From Eggerthellaceae bacterium UBA3686 (GTDB lineage Bacteria; Actinomycetota; Coriobacteriia; Coriobacteriales; Eggerthellaceae): a stretch of DNA of 37,297 nt. Shown here piece by piece: positions 22,257 to 30,671 of the stretch. Below the pieces are notes generated by a model, which did no database searches, was not told where the DNA came from, and saw only the letters and a program-made list of their open reading frames with translations. The position numbers and the translations under genes were made by a program. The stretch is taken from NCBI GenBank assembly GCA_002371495.1, contig DFIX01000026.1, forward strand, positions 12,951 to 50,247. The letters are read 5' to 3'. Positions within the stretch are counted from its first letter, which is position 1, and every line of letters begins with the position of its first letter.

Positions 22257-24887
22257 ATGAGCGCATTTGCCAAAGAGCTGGTCCGCACGATTGCCCGCAA
22301 GCCGGGACGGTTCCTGGCGCTCTTGGCGATCGTCGCCCTTGGGGCCGGCTTCTACGCTGGTTTGCGCATGACTGCGCCCGATATGAAGGTCGCACTCGAC
22401 AACTACCTCGACGGCGCCCAAGTGTTCGACGTGCGCGTCGTGGGCACAATGGGGCTTGAAGAGGCCGACCTGCAGGCGCTCGGCGAGCTCGAGGGCGTCG
22501 AGGCCGTCATGGGAAGCCGTCAAGCCGATGTGCTGGCCCAGTTCGGCGAGGTCACATACACGACGCGCGTGCATGCGCTTCCAGGCCAGGCGGCAAGCCC
22601 GGGCTCTTCCGATGCCCATGCCGATACGGGCGGGGATGGCGCTTTTGCGGGCGCGTACCTGAACCGGCTCGATCTGGCCGAGGGGCGCTGGCCGCAATCG
22701 GCGGGGGAGTGCGTCATCTCGGCAGACCGCGTGCTCAGTTCCGATATCGAGCTTGGCAGCCGCATCGTGTTCAGGCAGTCGACCGGTAAGCTCAAGGAAA
22801 CGTTCTCTATTGTGGAATACACGGTCGTGGGCAGGGTGCACATGCCCTATTACGTGTCATCGGCCGCAATCGATGCCAGCTCGCTTGGTTCCGGCGTCGT
22901 CCAGCAGGTGCTCTATGCTCCCGACGATGCTTTCGCGCCCGACTACCCCCTTACCGACGCCTTCATCACGGTCAAAGGGGCTCGCGACGTGCCCTACGGT
23001 ACGCCTGCTTACGACGAGCTGATCGAGGCGGCCAAGGAGCGCATCGCCTCGATTGCCGATGAGCGCTGCGAGGCACGTCTCGATTCGCTTACCGACGAGC
23101 TGTACGGGAGCATGACCACCTACGGCGGGCTCTTGGACCTGTTCGAGTACCGCCTGTCGCACACCCAGGCCGAAATCGACGACCCCGAGAAACCCGAATG
23201 GCTCGTCATGGGCCGCGACAAGAATGCCGGCATGGCGTCGTTTCTGTCCGACGCCGATCGCGTCGACCACATCGCGAGCATCTTCCCCCTGATGTTTTTC
23301 CTGGTGGCCGCCCTTGTCGCGCTGACGACCATGACGCGCATGGTCGATGAGGAACGCCAGATCATCGGCACGTACAAGGCGCTCGGCTACACGCGTGGGC
23401 ACATTACCTGCAAATATGCCCTTTACGTGCTCGCGGCGAGCGTCGTGGGGTCGGTCGTGGGCATCGCGCTTCTGGCGCGCCTCCTGCCGGGCGTCATCAT
23501 GAACGCCTATGCCATCATGTACTACGTGCCCACGGCGAGTTTCCCGGTAGACATCCCCATCGCGTTGCTGTCGGGCGGTCTGGTCATCGGCATCGTCTTA
23601 GTCGCTACGGGCGCATCTGCCCTGGCAACCCTGCGCGAGAAGCCCGCCGCGCTCATGCTTCCGCGCGCCCCCAAATCGGGCAAGCGCATCCTGCTCGAGC
23701 GCGTTACGCCGGTTTGGCGGCGGCTGTCGTTCACGTGGAAGGTCACATGCCGCAACCTCTTCCGCTACAAGAAACGCCTCATCATGACCGTTATCGGCAT
23801 CGCAGGGTGCACGGCGCTCTTGCTGACGGGGCTGGGGTTGCACGACGCCATTAACGACATCATCGACATCCAATACGGCCAGATCATCCATCACAACGCG
23901 CTCATCACGCTCGAAGATCGCCAAAGCGACGCCAAGCGTGCCGCCCTCGACGAGGTGCTAGGCTCGGCGGATGCCCTGCAGGAACAGACGCCCGCCTTCA
24001 CGCGCACCATGCTTGCTTCGGGGCCGCGCGCAGCCGATAAGCGAATCGACGTGGTGTGCCCCCACGATCCGACGGCCTTCGAGCAGATGAAAGTGCTGCG
24101 CACGCGCCTCGGCCACGAGCCCTTGGCAATCGAGCCTGCGAGCGTGCTGCTCAACGAGAAGATGGCCCAGGAACTAGGCGTGGGCATCGGCGATACGATC
24201 AAGGTCAGCCCCCAGGACTCGATGGGCAATGCAACCTCGACCGTCTATGAGTTCACGGTGACCGCTCTATACGAGAACTACATCTACAACTATTTATATG
24301 TAGGGAAGGACGCCTACGAACAGGCGGTCGGCAAGGCGGCACCCAAGAATGCGATCTACGCCAACGTGGTCGAGGACCAGGCGGCGCGCGATTCCCTCGA
24401 CGAGGCGCTGCGCTCGACGGGCGCGGTGAAGACGGTCACCTATAACGACGAGACGATCGACACGTACAAGACGATGCTCAGAAGCGTTGACCTCATCGTG
24501 GTCGTGCTCGTCATTTCGGCGGCCGCGTTGGCCTTCATCGTGCTGTACAACCTGACCAACATCAATATCGAGGAGCGCATCCGCGAGATCGCCACCCTGA
24601 AGGTCCTCGGTTTCACGAGGCGCGAGACCAATGCCTACATCTTCCGCGAAATCATCCTGCTCGCACTCATCGGCGCCGTGCTCGGGCTCGTTCTGGGAGT
24701 TTATTTGGAGGGCTTCGTCGTAACAACGGCCGAGGTCGACCAGGTCATGTTCGGCCGTACCATCCATCCGCCGAGCTTCGTGGCCGCTTTCGTGCTGACG
24801 ATCGTCTTCTCTGCGGTCTCGATGCTGCTGATGCTGCCCAAGCTCGCCCGCGTGAACATGGTCGAGAGCCTGAAGTCCAACGAATAA
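22257..24887 (+). CDS. ABC transporter permease with two FtsX-like domains
   Basis: An 876-residue membrane protein. One N-terminal helix (FLALLAIVALGAGFYAGLRM) is followed by an exported region of about 290 residues. Three helices follow near residues 340-360, 385-410 and 435-460 (FtsX domain 1), then one near 508-530, a second exported region, and three C-terminal helices from about 744 on (FtsX domain 2). This duplicated form is typical of Gram-positive ABC3 permeases, often used against peptide antibiotics, for lipoprotein handling or for envelope stress. Substrate is unknown; no sensor kinase is adjacent. GGGGGAGC precedes ATG 22257, 65 bases after the ATPase gene. Confidence 0.9.
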   Translation: MSAFAKELVRTIARKPGRFLALLAIVALGAGFYAGLRMTAPDMKVALDNYLDGAQVFDVRVVGTMGLEEADLQALGELEGVEAVMGSRQADVLAQFGEVTYTTRVHALPGQAASPGSSDAHADTGGDGAFAGAYLNRLDLAEGRWPQSAGECVISADRVLSSDIELGSRIVFRQSTGKLKETFSIVEYTVVGRVHMPYYVSSAAIDASSLGSGVVQQVLYAPDDAFAPDYPLTDAFITVKGARDVPYGTPAYDELIEAAKERIASIADERCEARLDSLTDELYGSMTTYGGLLDLFEYRLSHTQAEIDDPEKPEWLVMGRDKNAGMASFLSDADRVDHIASIFPLMFFLVAALVALTTMTRMVDEERQIIGTYKALGYTRGHITCKYALYVLAASVVGSVVGIALLARLLPGVIMNAYAIMYYVPTASFPVDIPIALLSGGLVIGIVLVATGASALATLREKPAALMLPRAPKSGKRILLERVTPVWRRLSFTWKVTCRNLFRYKKRLIMTVIGIAGCTALLLTGLGLHDAINDIIDIQYGQIIHHNALITLEDRQSDAKRAALDEVLGSADALQEQTPAFTRTMLASGPRAADKRIDVVCPHDPTAFEQMKVLRTRLGHEPLAIEPASVLLNEKMAQELGVGIGDTIKVSPQDSMGNATSTVYEFTVTALYENYIYNYLYVGKDAYEQAVGKAAPKNAIYANVVEDQAARDSLDEALRSTGAVKTVTYNDETIDTYKTMLRSVDLIVVVLVISAAALAFIVLYNLTNINIEERIREIATLKVLGFTRRETNAYIFREIILLALIGAVLGLVLGVYLEGFVVTTAEVDQVMFGRTIHPPSFVAAFVLTIVFSAVSMLLMLPKLARVNMVESLKSNE

Positions 24888-24906
24888 CGTGATAGGGCCC
24901 GTGGCC

Positions 24907-24937
24907 CGAACGCTTTGCCCCTGGGGCAAAGCGTTCG
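24907..24937. repeat. Palindrome family G, copy 2
   Basis: A perfect 15-base inverted repeat with a single central base (24907-24921 with 24923-24937), centre TTTGCCCCTGGGGCAAA. It lies 19 bases past the permease stop and could help to end or stabilise that transcript, although no T tract follows. It matches 11312-11338. Confidence 0.7.
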
Positions 24938-25091
24938 CGAAGAAAGGCGCTCTGCTGCGCTGGGGCGTTTTCCTCGAGGTGGTCAGATATCTCTTCCTAG
25001 TTCGTGGTAATTCTTCATTTCCGACGAAAGCGGCGCAGGTTACGCTAGAATTACTCGTTGCGTCATAAAACCCACGAGGGAGGATATATAC

Positions 25092-26414
25092 ATGAAGGTA
25101 GTAAAGAAGAAGCAGGCTAACGGCCACATCAAGCTCGACGCCACCGCTTCGTCCGCCGAGGTCAGCAACGCGCTGAACCAGGCATCCGAGCAATTCTGCG
25201 CCCAGATGAACATTCGGCCCGAGGGCAGCAAGACCCCGGCCCAGGTCGCTTCCGAGCGTTTGGGCATCAAGGACCTCGACTCCGTCGTCGGCCAGCAGGC
25301 CGCCGAGATGCTCGTGCCGCACGCGCTGAACAAGCACAACATCGTGCCTGCGTTCTCGCCGCAACCCCAGGCCACCATGCCGCTGAAGCGCGGCCGCGCC
25401 TTCCAGTTCACGCTCGACGTCGTGCCCAAGCCCCTTTACGAGCTCGAGGACTACAGCCCCATCGAGTTCTCGATTCAGGCCTTCGAGCCCGACGAGGAAG
25501 AGGTCGACCGCCAAATCGGCCAGATGGCGCAGCAGTTCATCACCTTCGCGGCTACCGATCCGCATCCGGTGCAGAAGGGCGATAGCGTCCTTCTGAAGAT
25601 GTCCACCACCAAAGACGGCGAGCAGGTCGTCGGCCTGACCACCGATTCGCGCAGCTTCACGACCGGCATGGACCTCATGCCCGTGGGCTTCGAAGAAGGC
25701 CTGATGGGCATGGAAGTCGGCGAGACCAAGACCTTCAAGTTCGAAGGCCCGGGTCTCGACGAGGATTTCAACGAGATCATGGAGGAGTACGAGACCACGG
25801 TCACCATCCTCGAGCTGCAGAAGGAAGTCGTGCCCGTCATCAACGACGAGTGGGTTGCCAAGAACATGCCCATGTACAAGAGCTACGCCGATCTGCGCGC
25901 AGACATCGACAAGCGCGTGAACGACCAGCGTCGCAAGTACTACGAGGACTACAAGCGCAACATGGCCGCCTCCGAGCTGTCTAAGCGTTTCAAGGGCTCG
26001 ATTCCCGACGAGATCTACGAGGGCTCGATGGCCGAGGAGCAGCGTCAGCTGCGCATGCAGGTCTCGCAGACAGGCAAGACGTGGGAAAAGTTCTGCGAAG
26101 AGCAGGGCGGCGAGCAGCAGGTCAACATGATGCTCATGGTCTCGATGCGCCAAAAGCTCGTCCAGGGCTATTGCCTCGACGCGTACTACCGTCACATGGG
26201 GCTGTCCTACACCGATGCGGACCTCGACGAGTCCTGTTTCCAGCTGAGCCCGCAGAACCCGCATGCCGTGCGCGTGCGCATGGAGCAGAACGGCCTCGGC
26301 TTCGCCCTGCGCGAGGCCGCCGAGCGCTTGTGCGCCTGCAAGCATCTGGTAGAGCACGCCACGATCACCGAAGCCGCCCCCGAAAGCGCCACCGGCCCCC
26401 GCATCGTGATGTAG
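25092..26414 (+). CDS. tig: Trigger factor-like peptidyl-prolyl isomerase/chaperone
   Basis: A 440-residue protein with the three-part trigger factor layout: N-terminal domain (1-125), FKBP-like isomerase domain (about 150-245, with VQKGDSVLLKMSTTKDGEQV and GFEEGLMGMEVGETKTF), and a long helical C-terminal chaperone domain. Trigger factor normally docks on L23 at the tunnel exit through a GFRxGK loop; at the matching place this protein reads MNIRPEGSKTPAQVASERLG, so the signature is not intact. It may bind the ribosome weakly or be a divergent paralogue. GGGAGG precedes the ATG, and TAGAAT at 25046 is a possible -10. clpP and clpX, frequent partners, are not next to it. Confidence 0.85.
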   Translation: MKVVKKKQANGHIKLDATASSAEVSNALNQASEQFCAQMNIRPEGSKTPAQVASERLGIKDLDSVVGQQAAEMLVPHALNKHNIVPAFSPQPQATMPLKRGRAFQFTLDVVPKPLYELEDYSPIEFSIQAFEPDEEEVDRQIGQMAQQFITFAATDPHPVQKGDSVLLKMSTTKDGEQVVGLTTDSRSFTTGMDLMPVGFEEGLMGMEVGETKTFKFEGPGLDEDFNEIMEEYETTVTILELQKEVVPVINDEWVAKNMPMYKSYADLRADIDKRVNDQRRKYYEDYKRNMAASELSKRFKGSIPDEIYEGSMAEEQRQLRMQVSQTGKTWEKFCEEQGGEQQVNMMLMVSMRQKLVQGYCLDAYYRHMGLSYTDADLDESCFQLSPQNPHAVRVRMEQNGLGFALREAAERLCACKHLVEHATITEAAPESATGPRIVM

Positions 26415-26442
26415 CCAGCATCCTCACATATATATGTATCCA

Positions 26443-26471
26443 AGAACGCCCGCCCCAAGCGGGCGTTCTCG
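26443..26471 (+). terminator. Terminator after tig
   Basis: A perfect 11-bp stem (26443-26453 with 26459-26469) around CCCAA, followed by a weak TCTCGTT. It lies 29 bases past the stop. Confidence 0.75.
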
Positions 26472-26510
26472 TTACCCCTCCCTCCAAGGCTCCGCAGCGG
26501 GTAAACGCTA

Positions 26511-26598
26511 GCTCGTGGTCCGGCGGGTCGGCTCGGGCCTTCGGAGGCTACGAGGAGCGAAGACCGCGCGGGAGCGAGGACTGCCTGGCCGCACGAGC
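26511..26598 (+). repeat. Structured element family C, copy 1 (short form)
   Basis: Short outer arms GCTCGTG (26511-26517) and CACGAGC (26592-26598) enclose a core that begins GGGCCTTCGGAGGCT at 26535 and runs parallel to copy 2 for about 50 bases. It is preceded by the 17-base AGCGGGTAAACGCTAGC (26496-26512), which is repeated before copy 2 at 26642-26658. The tandem offset is about 147 bases. Confidence 0.7.
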
Positions 26599-26656
26599 AA
26601 CTCTCCCAAACTGCAAAACGCTTACGCCCCCAAGGCCCCGAAGCGGGTAAACGCTA

Positions 26657-26827
26657 GCCTGCTCGGGTCGGGCGGCCGCGCGGGCCTTCGGAGGCTGCGA
26701 GGAGCGGAGGCGCGGCGGGAGCGAGGACTGTCTGAGCGCGCGAAGCGCGCGAGTTCCGCAGCTGCCGCGCCGTAGCGACGAGCGTTTAGCCTCCGCCGGC
26801 CCGCGCGGCCGCCCGACCCGAGCAGGC
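26657..26827 (+). repeat. Structured element family C, copy 2 (perfect 30-bp arms)
   Basis: Positions 26657-26686 and 26798-26827 form a perfect 30-base inverted repeat around a 111-base core. Inside are further stems: GGAGGCT/AGCCTCC, GGCGCGGC/GCCGCGCC and GCGCGC GAA GCGCGC. The result is a multi-branched fold. The core shares its first 50 bases with copy 1, but the arms do not match copy 1. GC content is extreme. It sits 63 bases before the promoter of the rplB operon. Confidence 0.82.
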
Positions 26828-26889
26828 GGGGGGAGGGTTACCCAGCGGTTACCCAGCGTGTGTGCAGGTTGTGAACGCAAAATCCATTC

Positions 26890-26918
26890 TTGCAGGTAGT
26901 AAGCCCCATCCGTATAAT
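26890..26918 (+). promoter_or_regulatory. Promoter of the rplB-rpmD operon
   Basis: TTGCAG (26890-26895), a 17-base spacer and a perfect TATAAT (26913-26918). It gives a leader of about 200 bases before rplB, similar in length to that predicted for the str operon. It explains how the second half of the S10 cluster is expressed after the upstream terminator. Confidence 0.8.
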
Positions 26919-26938
26919 GTTTCTTTGCGTCTGCACGT

Positions 26939-26961
26939 GTATGGATACACCCGGGCGCGTG
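26939..26961 (+). promoter_or_regulatory. Motif shared upstream of both ribosomal operons, copy 2
   Basis: Matches 13626-13648 at 20 of 23 positions, centred on ACACCCGGG. It lies about 14 bases past the predicted transcription start, within the 5' leader. The rest of the leader (26962-27122) shows only weak hairpins, such as CCGT/ACGG around 27080-27093. Confidence 0.5.
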
Positions 26962-27122
26962 GATTGCGGAGTCAGGGCGTTTGCCTCCTCAGGCGCCATC
27001 TGGCCATCGTAATCCACGAAGTACAGGGACCTTTGGGGTACGACGAGGCGTGCGAGCAAAGGTCTAAAGAAGGAGGCGCCGTTTCCTCTGGACGGTTGTC
27101 TCACGAGTAGGAAGAAGTGAAG

Positions 27123-27953
27123 ATGGGAGTCAAGCAGTACAAGCCGACTAGCCCCGGACGCCGCTTCATGATGGTTTCCGATTTCGAGGAAATCACCCGC
27201 AGCAAACCGGAGAAGTCGCTTGTTGCGCCGCTGAAGAAGCATGCTGGGCGCAACAACAAGGGTCGCATCACCACCCGCCATCAGGGCGGCGGCCACAAGC
27301 GTCGTTACCGTATCATCGATTTCAAGCGCAACAAGGACGGCGTGCCCGCCAAGGTTGCCACGATCGAGTACGATCCTAACCGCACCGCGCGTATCGCGCT
27401 GCTCCACTACGTCGACGGCGAGAAGCGCTACATCCTGCATCCCAAGGGCCTGCACGTAGGCGACATGGTCGTCTCGGGCCCCGAGGCAGACATCAAGCCC
27501 GGCAACGCTCTGCCGCTGGCGAACATCCCCGTTGGTACGCTCATCCATGCCGTCGAGCTGCAGCCCGGCAAGGGCGCCGCTCTGGCTCGTTCCGCCGGCA
27601 CCAGCATCCAGCTGATGGGCAAGGAAGGCAAGTACGCCATCCTGCGCATGCCGTCGTCGGAAATGCGCCGCGTGCTGCTCACCTGCCGCGCCACGGTAGG
27701 CGAGGTCGGCAACGCCGAGCACTCCAACATCAAGATCGGCAAGGCCGGTCGTAGCCGCTGGCTGGGCATCCGCCCGACCGTCCGCGGTACCGTCATGAAC
27801 CCGATCGACCACCCGCACGGCGGTGGCGAGGGCAAGAACAAGTCCTCGGGTCGTCATCCGGTTACCCCGTGGGGCGTTCCCACCAAGGGTCATCGCACCC
27901 GCAATCCGAAGAAGGCTTCGAGCCGCCTGATCATCCGCAGGCGCAAGAAGTAA
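27123..27953 (+). CDS. rplB: 50S ribosomal protein L2
   Basis: A 276-residue RNA-binding protein needed for subunit joining and peptidyl transferase activity. MGVKQYKPTSPGRRFMMVSD starts it, GHKRRYRIIDFKRNKDGVPA is conserved, and MNPIDHPHGGGEGK holds the key histidine near the C-terminus. ATG 27123 gives the standard length; GTG 27117 in the same frame is possible, and the GGAAGAAG between them makes the choice uncertain by two codons. It is first in its transcription unit here, whereas it usually follows rplW directly. Confidence 0.97.
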   Translation: MGVKQYKPTSPGRRFMMVSDFEEITRSKPEKSLVAPLKKHAGRNNKGRITTRHQGGGHKRRYRIIDFKRNKDGVPAKVATIEYDPNRTARIALLHYVDGEKRYILHPKGLHVGDMVVSGPEADIKPGNALPLANIPVGTLIHAVELQPGKGAALARSAGTSIQLMGKEGKYAILRMPSSEMRRVLLTCRATVGEVGNAEHSNIKIGKAGRSRWLGIRPTVRGTVMNPIDHPHGGGEGKNKSSGRHPVTPWGVPTKGHRTRNPKKASSRLIIRRRKK

Positions 27954-27977
27954 GCGGCTATACGTTAAGGAGAAACT

Positions 27978-28250
27978 GTGAGCAGAAGTTTGAAGAAAGG
28001 GCCTTTCGTCGAGCCGCGCCTTCTCGGCCGCATCGCTGCCATGAACGCTGCCGGCGAAAAGAACGTCGTGAAGACCTGGTCGCGCGCTTCCACCATCTTC
28101 CCCGAGATGGTCGGCCACACCATCGCCGTCCACGACGGCCGCAAGCATGTACCCGTATACATCACCGAATCCATGGTCGGTCACAAGCTGGGCGAGTTCG
28201 CTCCGACCCGCACCTTCCGTGGCCATGCCGGTGACAAGAAGAAGAAATAG
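27978..28250 (+). CDS. rpsS: 30S ribosomal protein S19
   Basis: A 90-residue protein of the 30S head that contacts the intersubunit bridge and A-site tRNA. MSRSLKKGPFVEPRLLGRI, SRASTIFPEMVGHTIAVHDG and GHKLGEFAPTRTFRGHAG are family hallmarks, with the usual lysine tail. GTG 27978 follows AAGGAG. Distance to rplB is 24 bases and to rplV 12 bases. Confidence 0.97.
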   Translation: MSRSLKKGPFVEPRLLGRIAAMNAAGEKNVVKTWSRASTIFPEMVGHTIAVHDGRKHVPVYITESMVGHKLGEFAPTRTFRGHAGDKKKK

Positions 28251-28262
28251 GAGGGGTGAGAA

Positions 28263-28604
28263 ATGGAAGCAAGAGCAATCGCACGCTACGTCCGCGTTTC
28301 GCCCCGCAAGGCTCGCGTTGTCGTTGACCTGGTCCGCGGCAAGTCGGTTCCGGCCGCTCGCGAGATCCTGATGTTCACGAACCGCGCAATCGCCGAGACC
28401 GTCGAGAAGACGCTGAACTCCGCCGTTGCCAATGCCGAGAACCTGTACCACGTCGACCCTGAGTCTCTGTTCGTCAAGGCCTGCTATGTCGACGAGGGCC
28501 CGACGATGAAGCGCATCCGTCCGCGTGCCAAGGGTTCCGCATCGCGCATTCGCAAGCGCACCAGCCACATCACGATTATCGTCGCAACGCGAGAGGAGGC
28601 ATAA
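28263..28604 (+). CDS. rplV: 50S ribosomal protein L22
   Basis: A 113-residue protein whose long hairpin lines the exit tunnel beside L4. RYVRVSPRKARVVVDLVRGK starts the fold; the hairpin region YVDEGPTMKRIRPRAKGSAS is intact, with no insertion or deletion of the kind tied to macrolide resistance. GGAGG stands before the ATG. rpsC begins six bases after its stop. Confidence 0.97.
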   Translation: MEARAIARYVRVSPRKARVVVDLVRGKSVPAAREILMFTNRAIAETVEKTLNSAVANAENLYHVDPESLFVKACYVDEGPTMKRIRPRAKGSASRIRKRTSHITIIVATREEA

Positions 28605-28610
28605 AGCCTT

Positions 28611-29339
28611 ATGGGTCAGAAAGTCAGCCCCACCGGTTTCCGTCTGGGCATCACCGAGGATTGGCGCAGCCGCTGGTTTGCGGACAAGGATTACGCCGCC
28701 AACCTTGAGAACGACCTGGCTATCCGCAAGTTCCTCGACAAGGAGCTCGCCCGTGCCGCCGTCGCTCGCGTCGAGATCGAGCGCGCCGGCGACAAGACCA
28801 AGGTCATCATCACGACCGCCCGTCCGGGTGTCGTCATCGGCAAGAAGGGCGCCGAAATTGACGCTCTGCGCAAGAAGCTGCAGAAGATCGCTACCGGCAC
28901 CGTGTCGGTCGAGGTCGTCGAAGTAAAGCGTCCCGAGCTCGACGCAACGCTGGTTGCCCAGTCCGTTGCCGAGCAGCTCGAGGGCCGCGTCGCCTTCCGC
29001 CGCGCCATGCGCAAGGCAGTTCAGTCTGCGCGCAAGTCGGGCGCCAAGGGCATCCGCATCCAATGCTCGGGCCGCCTGGGCGGCGCCGAGATGTGCCGCC
29101 GCGAGTGGTACGGCGAGGGCCGCGTGCCGCGTCATACCCTGCGCGCCAAGATCGATTACGGGTTCACCACTGCCGCCACCACGATGGGTTCCATCGGCGT
29201 GCAGGTGTGGATCTACCACGGCGAGGTCCTGCCGGGCACCAAGGCTCCGCAGCCGCAGCTCGAGGGCTCCTCGCGTCCGTCCCGTCCGCGTCGCGATCGC
29301 CGCGACCGCAATGATCGCAACGAAAGGGGGGCGAAGTAA
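28611..29339 (+). CDS. rpsC: 30S ribosomal protein S3
   Basis: A 242-residue protein at the mRNA entry channel with helicase-like function on incoming mRNA. MGQKVSPTGFRLGITEDWRS starts it; the KH domain shows VVIGKKGAEIDALRKKL near residues 70-90, and the C-terminal domain has CSGRLGGAEMCRREWY. The tail is Arg/Asp-rich. Gaps to neighbours are six and zero bases: the rplP ATG begins right after its stop. Confidence 0.97.
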   Translation: MGQKVSPTGFRLGITEDWRSRWFADKDYAANLENDLAIRKFLDKELARAAVARVEIERAGDKTKVIITTARPGVVIGKKGAEIDALRKKLQKIATGTVSVEVVEVKRPELDATLVAQSVAEQLEGRVAFRRAMRKAVQSARKSGAKGIRIQCSGRLGGAEMCRREWYGEGRVPRHTLRAKIDYGFTTAATTMGSIGVQVWIYHGEVLPGTKAPQPQLEGSSRPSRPRRDRRDRNDRNERGAK

Positions 29340-29762
29340 ATGCTTTCACCTAAGCGTGTGAAGCACCGCAAGGTGCAGCGCGGCTCCATGAAGGGCAAGG
29401 CCAAGGGCGGTACCAAACTCAACAACGGCGAGTGGGGTATCCAGGCTCTCGAGGCCGCATGGATCACCAACCGCCAGATCGAGGCTGCTCGTGTCGCTAT
29501 GACCCGTCAGATGAAGCGTGGCGGCAAGGTTTGGATCACGATCTTCCCCGACAAGCCGATTACCAAGAAGCCCGCTGAGACCCGCATGGGTTCGGGCAAG
29601 GGCAATCCCGAGGCCTGGGTGGCCGTCGTCAAGCCCGGCCGCATCATGTTCGAGATCGCCGGCGTCGACGACGAGGTCGCCAAGGAGGCCCTGCGTCTGG
29701 CCATCAATAAGTTGCCCATCAAGTGCAAGATCGTTAACCGCGAAACGGAGGGGCAGCAGTAA
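29340..29762 (+). CDS. rplP: 50S ribosomal protein L16
   Basis: A 140-residue protein at the A-site side of the large subunit, needed for tRNA accommodation. MLSPKRVKHRKVQRGSMKGK opens it, and ETRMGSGKGNPEAWVAVVKP is the conserved loop. The gene abuts rpsC, and its stop overlaps the rpmC start by one base (TAATG), so all three are probably translationally coupled. Confidence 0.97.
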   Translation: MLSPKRVKHRKVQRGSMKGKAKGGTKLNNGEWGIQALEAAWITNRQIEAARVAMTRQMKRGGKVWITIFPDKPITKKPAETRMGSGKGNPEAWVAVVKPGRIMFEIAGVDDEVAKEALRLAINKLPIKCKIVNRETEGQQ

Positions 29763-29962
29763 TGAAACCAGCAGAGATTCGCGAGCTTTCCGCCGAAGAT
29801 TTGCAGGCGAAGCTCCAGGACGCGCGCCAGGAGCTGTTCAACCTGCGCTTCCAGATGGCGACGAGCCAGCTCGACAACACCGCCCGCGTCCGTCAGGTCA
29901 AGAAGGACATCGCCCGCATCCAGACCGAGATGCGCGCACGTGAGCTTCGTGCTCTGAACTAG
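29762..29962 (+). CDS. rpmC: 50S ribosomal protein L29
   Basis: A 66-residue two-helix protein near the exit tunnel beside L23, part of the nascent-chain factor docking site. MKPAEIRELSAEDLQAKLQD and ELFNLRFQMATSQLDN are typical. The GGGGCAG just upstream lies in the rplP coding end. Standard length and order. Confidence 0.97.
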   Translation: MKPAEIRELSAEDLQAKLQDARQELFNLRFQMATSQLDNTARVRQVKKDIARIQTEMRARELRALN

Positions 29963-29981
29963 GGGCGGGGAGGAATAGATA

Positions 29982-30248
29982 ATGACTGAAGAAGTAAAGC
30001 GCAATGCCCGCAAGGTCCGTCAGGGCGTCGTCGTCAGCGACGTCAATGACAAGACCATCGTGGTCCAGATCAAAGAGCGCAAGGCTCATCCGATCTACAA
30101 GAAGATGATGACCACCACCAAGAAGTTCCATGCGCATGACGAGAACAACGAAGCCCATATCGGCGACACCGTCCGCATCATGGAGACGCGCCCGCTGTCG
30201 AAGATGAAGCGCTGGCGCCTGCTCGAAATCGTCGAGCGTGCTAAGTAG
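29982..30248 (+). CDS. rpsQ: 30S ribosomal protein S17
   Basis: An 88-residue OB-fold protein that binds the 5' domain of 16S rRNA early in assembly. RKVRQGVVVSDVNDKTIVVQ and GDTVRIMETRPLSKMKRWRL are conserved. GGGGAGG precedes the ATG. It ends the S10 cluster proper; rplN, normally first in the spc cluster, follows after 38 bases with no terminator, so S10 and spc are joined here. Confidence 0.97.
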   Translation: MTEEVKRNARKVRQGVVVSDVNDKTIVVQIKERKAHPIYKKMMTTTKKFHAHDENNEAHIGDTVRIMETRPLSKMKRWRLLEIVERAK

Positions 30249-30286
30249 TTAGCGGAAGCGTACGTGAGGAAAGTTAGGTATCAGCA

Positions 30287-30655
30287 ATGATTCAGATGCA
30301 ATCCATGCTCGCAGTTGCCGATAACTCCGGCGCCCGCAAGGTGCAGTGCATCAAGGTCCTGGGCGGAACGGGTCGCCGTTACGCCGGACTGGGTGATGTC
30401 ATCATCTGCTCGGTGAAGGAAGCTATCCCCAACTCGAACGTCAAGAAGGGCGACGTCGTGCGTTGCGTCATCGTTCGCGTCAAGAAGGAAGTTCGTCGCA
30501 ACGATGGCAGCTACATCAAGTTCGACCAGAACGCCGCCGTCCTGATCAACGAGGACGGAAGCCCCCGTGGCACGCGTATCTTCGGGCCGGTCGCCCGCGA
30601 GCTGCGCGAGAAGAAGTACATGAAGATCGTGTCTCTGGCACCGGAAACGCTGTAG
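30287..30655 (+). CDS. rplN: 50S ribosomal protein L14
   Basis: A 122-residue protein at the subunit interface, where it contacts 16S helix 44 and binds the silencing factor RsfS. MIQMQSMLAVADNSGARKVQ, RRNDGSYIKFDQNAAVLINE and RGTRIFGPVARELREKKYMK are family signatures. Length is standard. It begins the spc-type gene order rplN-rplX-rplE-rpsZ-rpsH-rplF-rplR-rpsE-rpmD. Confidence 0.98.
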   Translation: MIQMQSMLAVADNSGARKVQCIKVLGGTGRRYAGLGDVIICSVKEAIPNSNVKKGDVVRCVIVRVKKEVRRNDGSYIKFDQNAAVLINEDGSPRGTRIFGPVARELREKKYMKIVSLAPETL

Positions 30656-30671
30656 GGGGGTGTCAAGTAAC

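Noticed and set aside
24294..26357. A 687-codon antisense frame over the permease end and the trigger factor gene
   Set aside because: It spans two clear plus-strand genes and the gap between them, and its composition is Leu/Gly/Val-rich without domains.
26515..26775. An 86-codon frame inside the family C elements
   Set aside because: It is Arg/Gly-rich, follows the repeat structure and has no start signal. The repeat explains it.
26838..29219. A 793-codon antisense frame over rplB, rpsS, rplV and rpsC
   Set aside because: Same reason: it is the shadow of four certain ribosomal genes.
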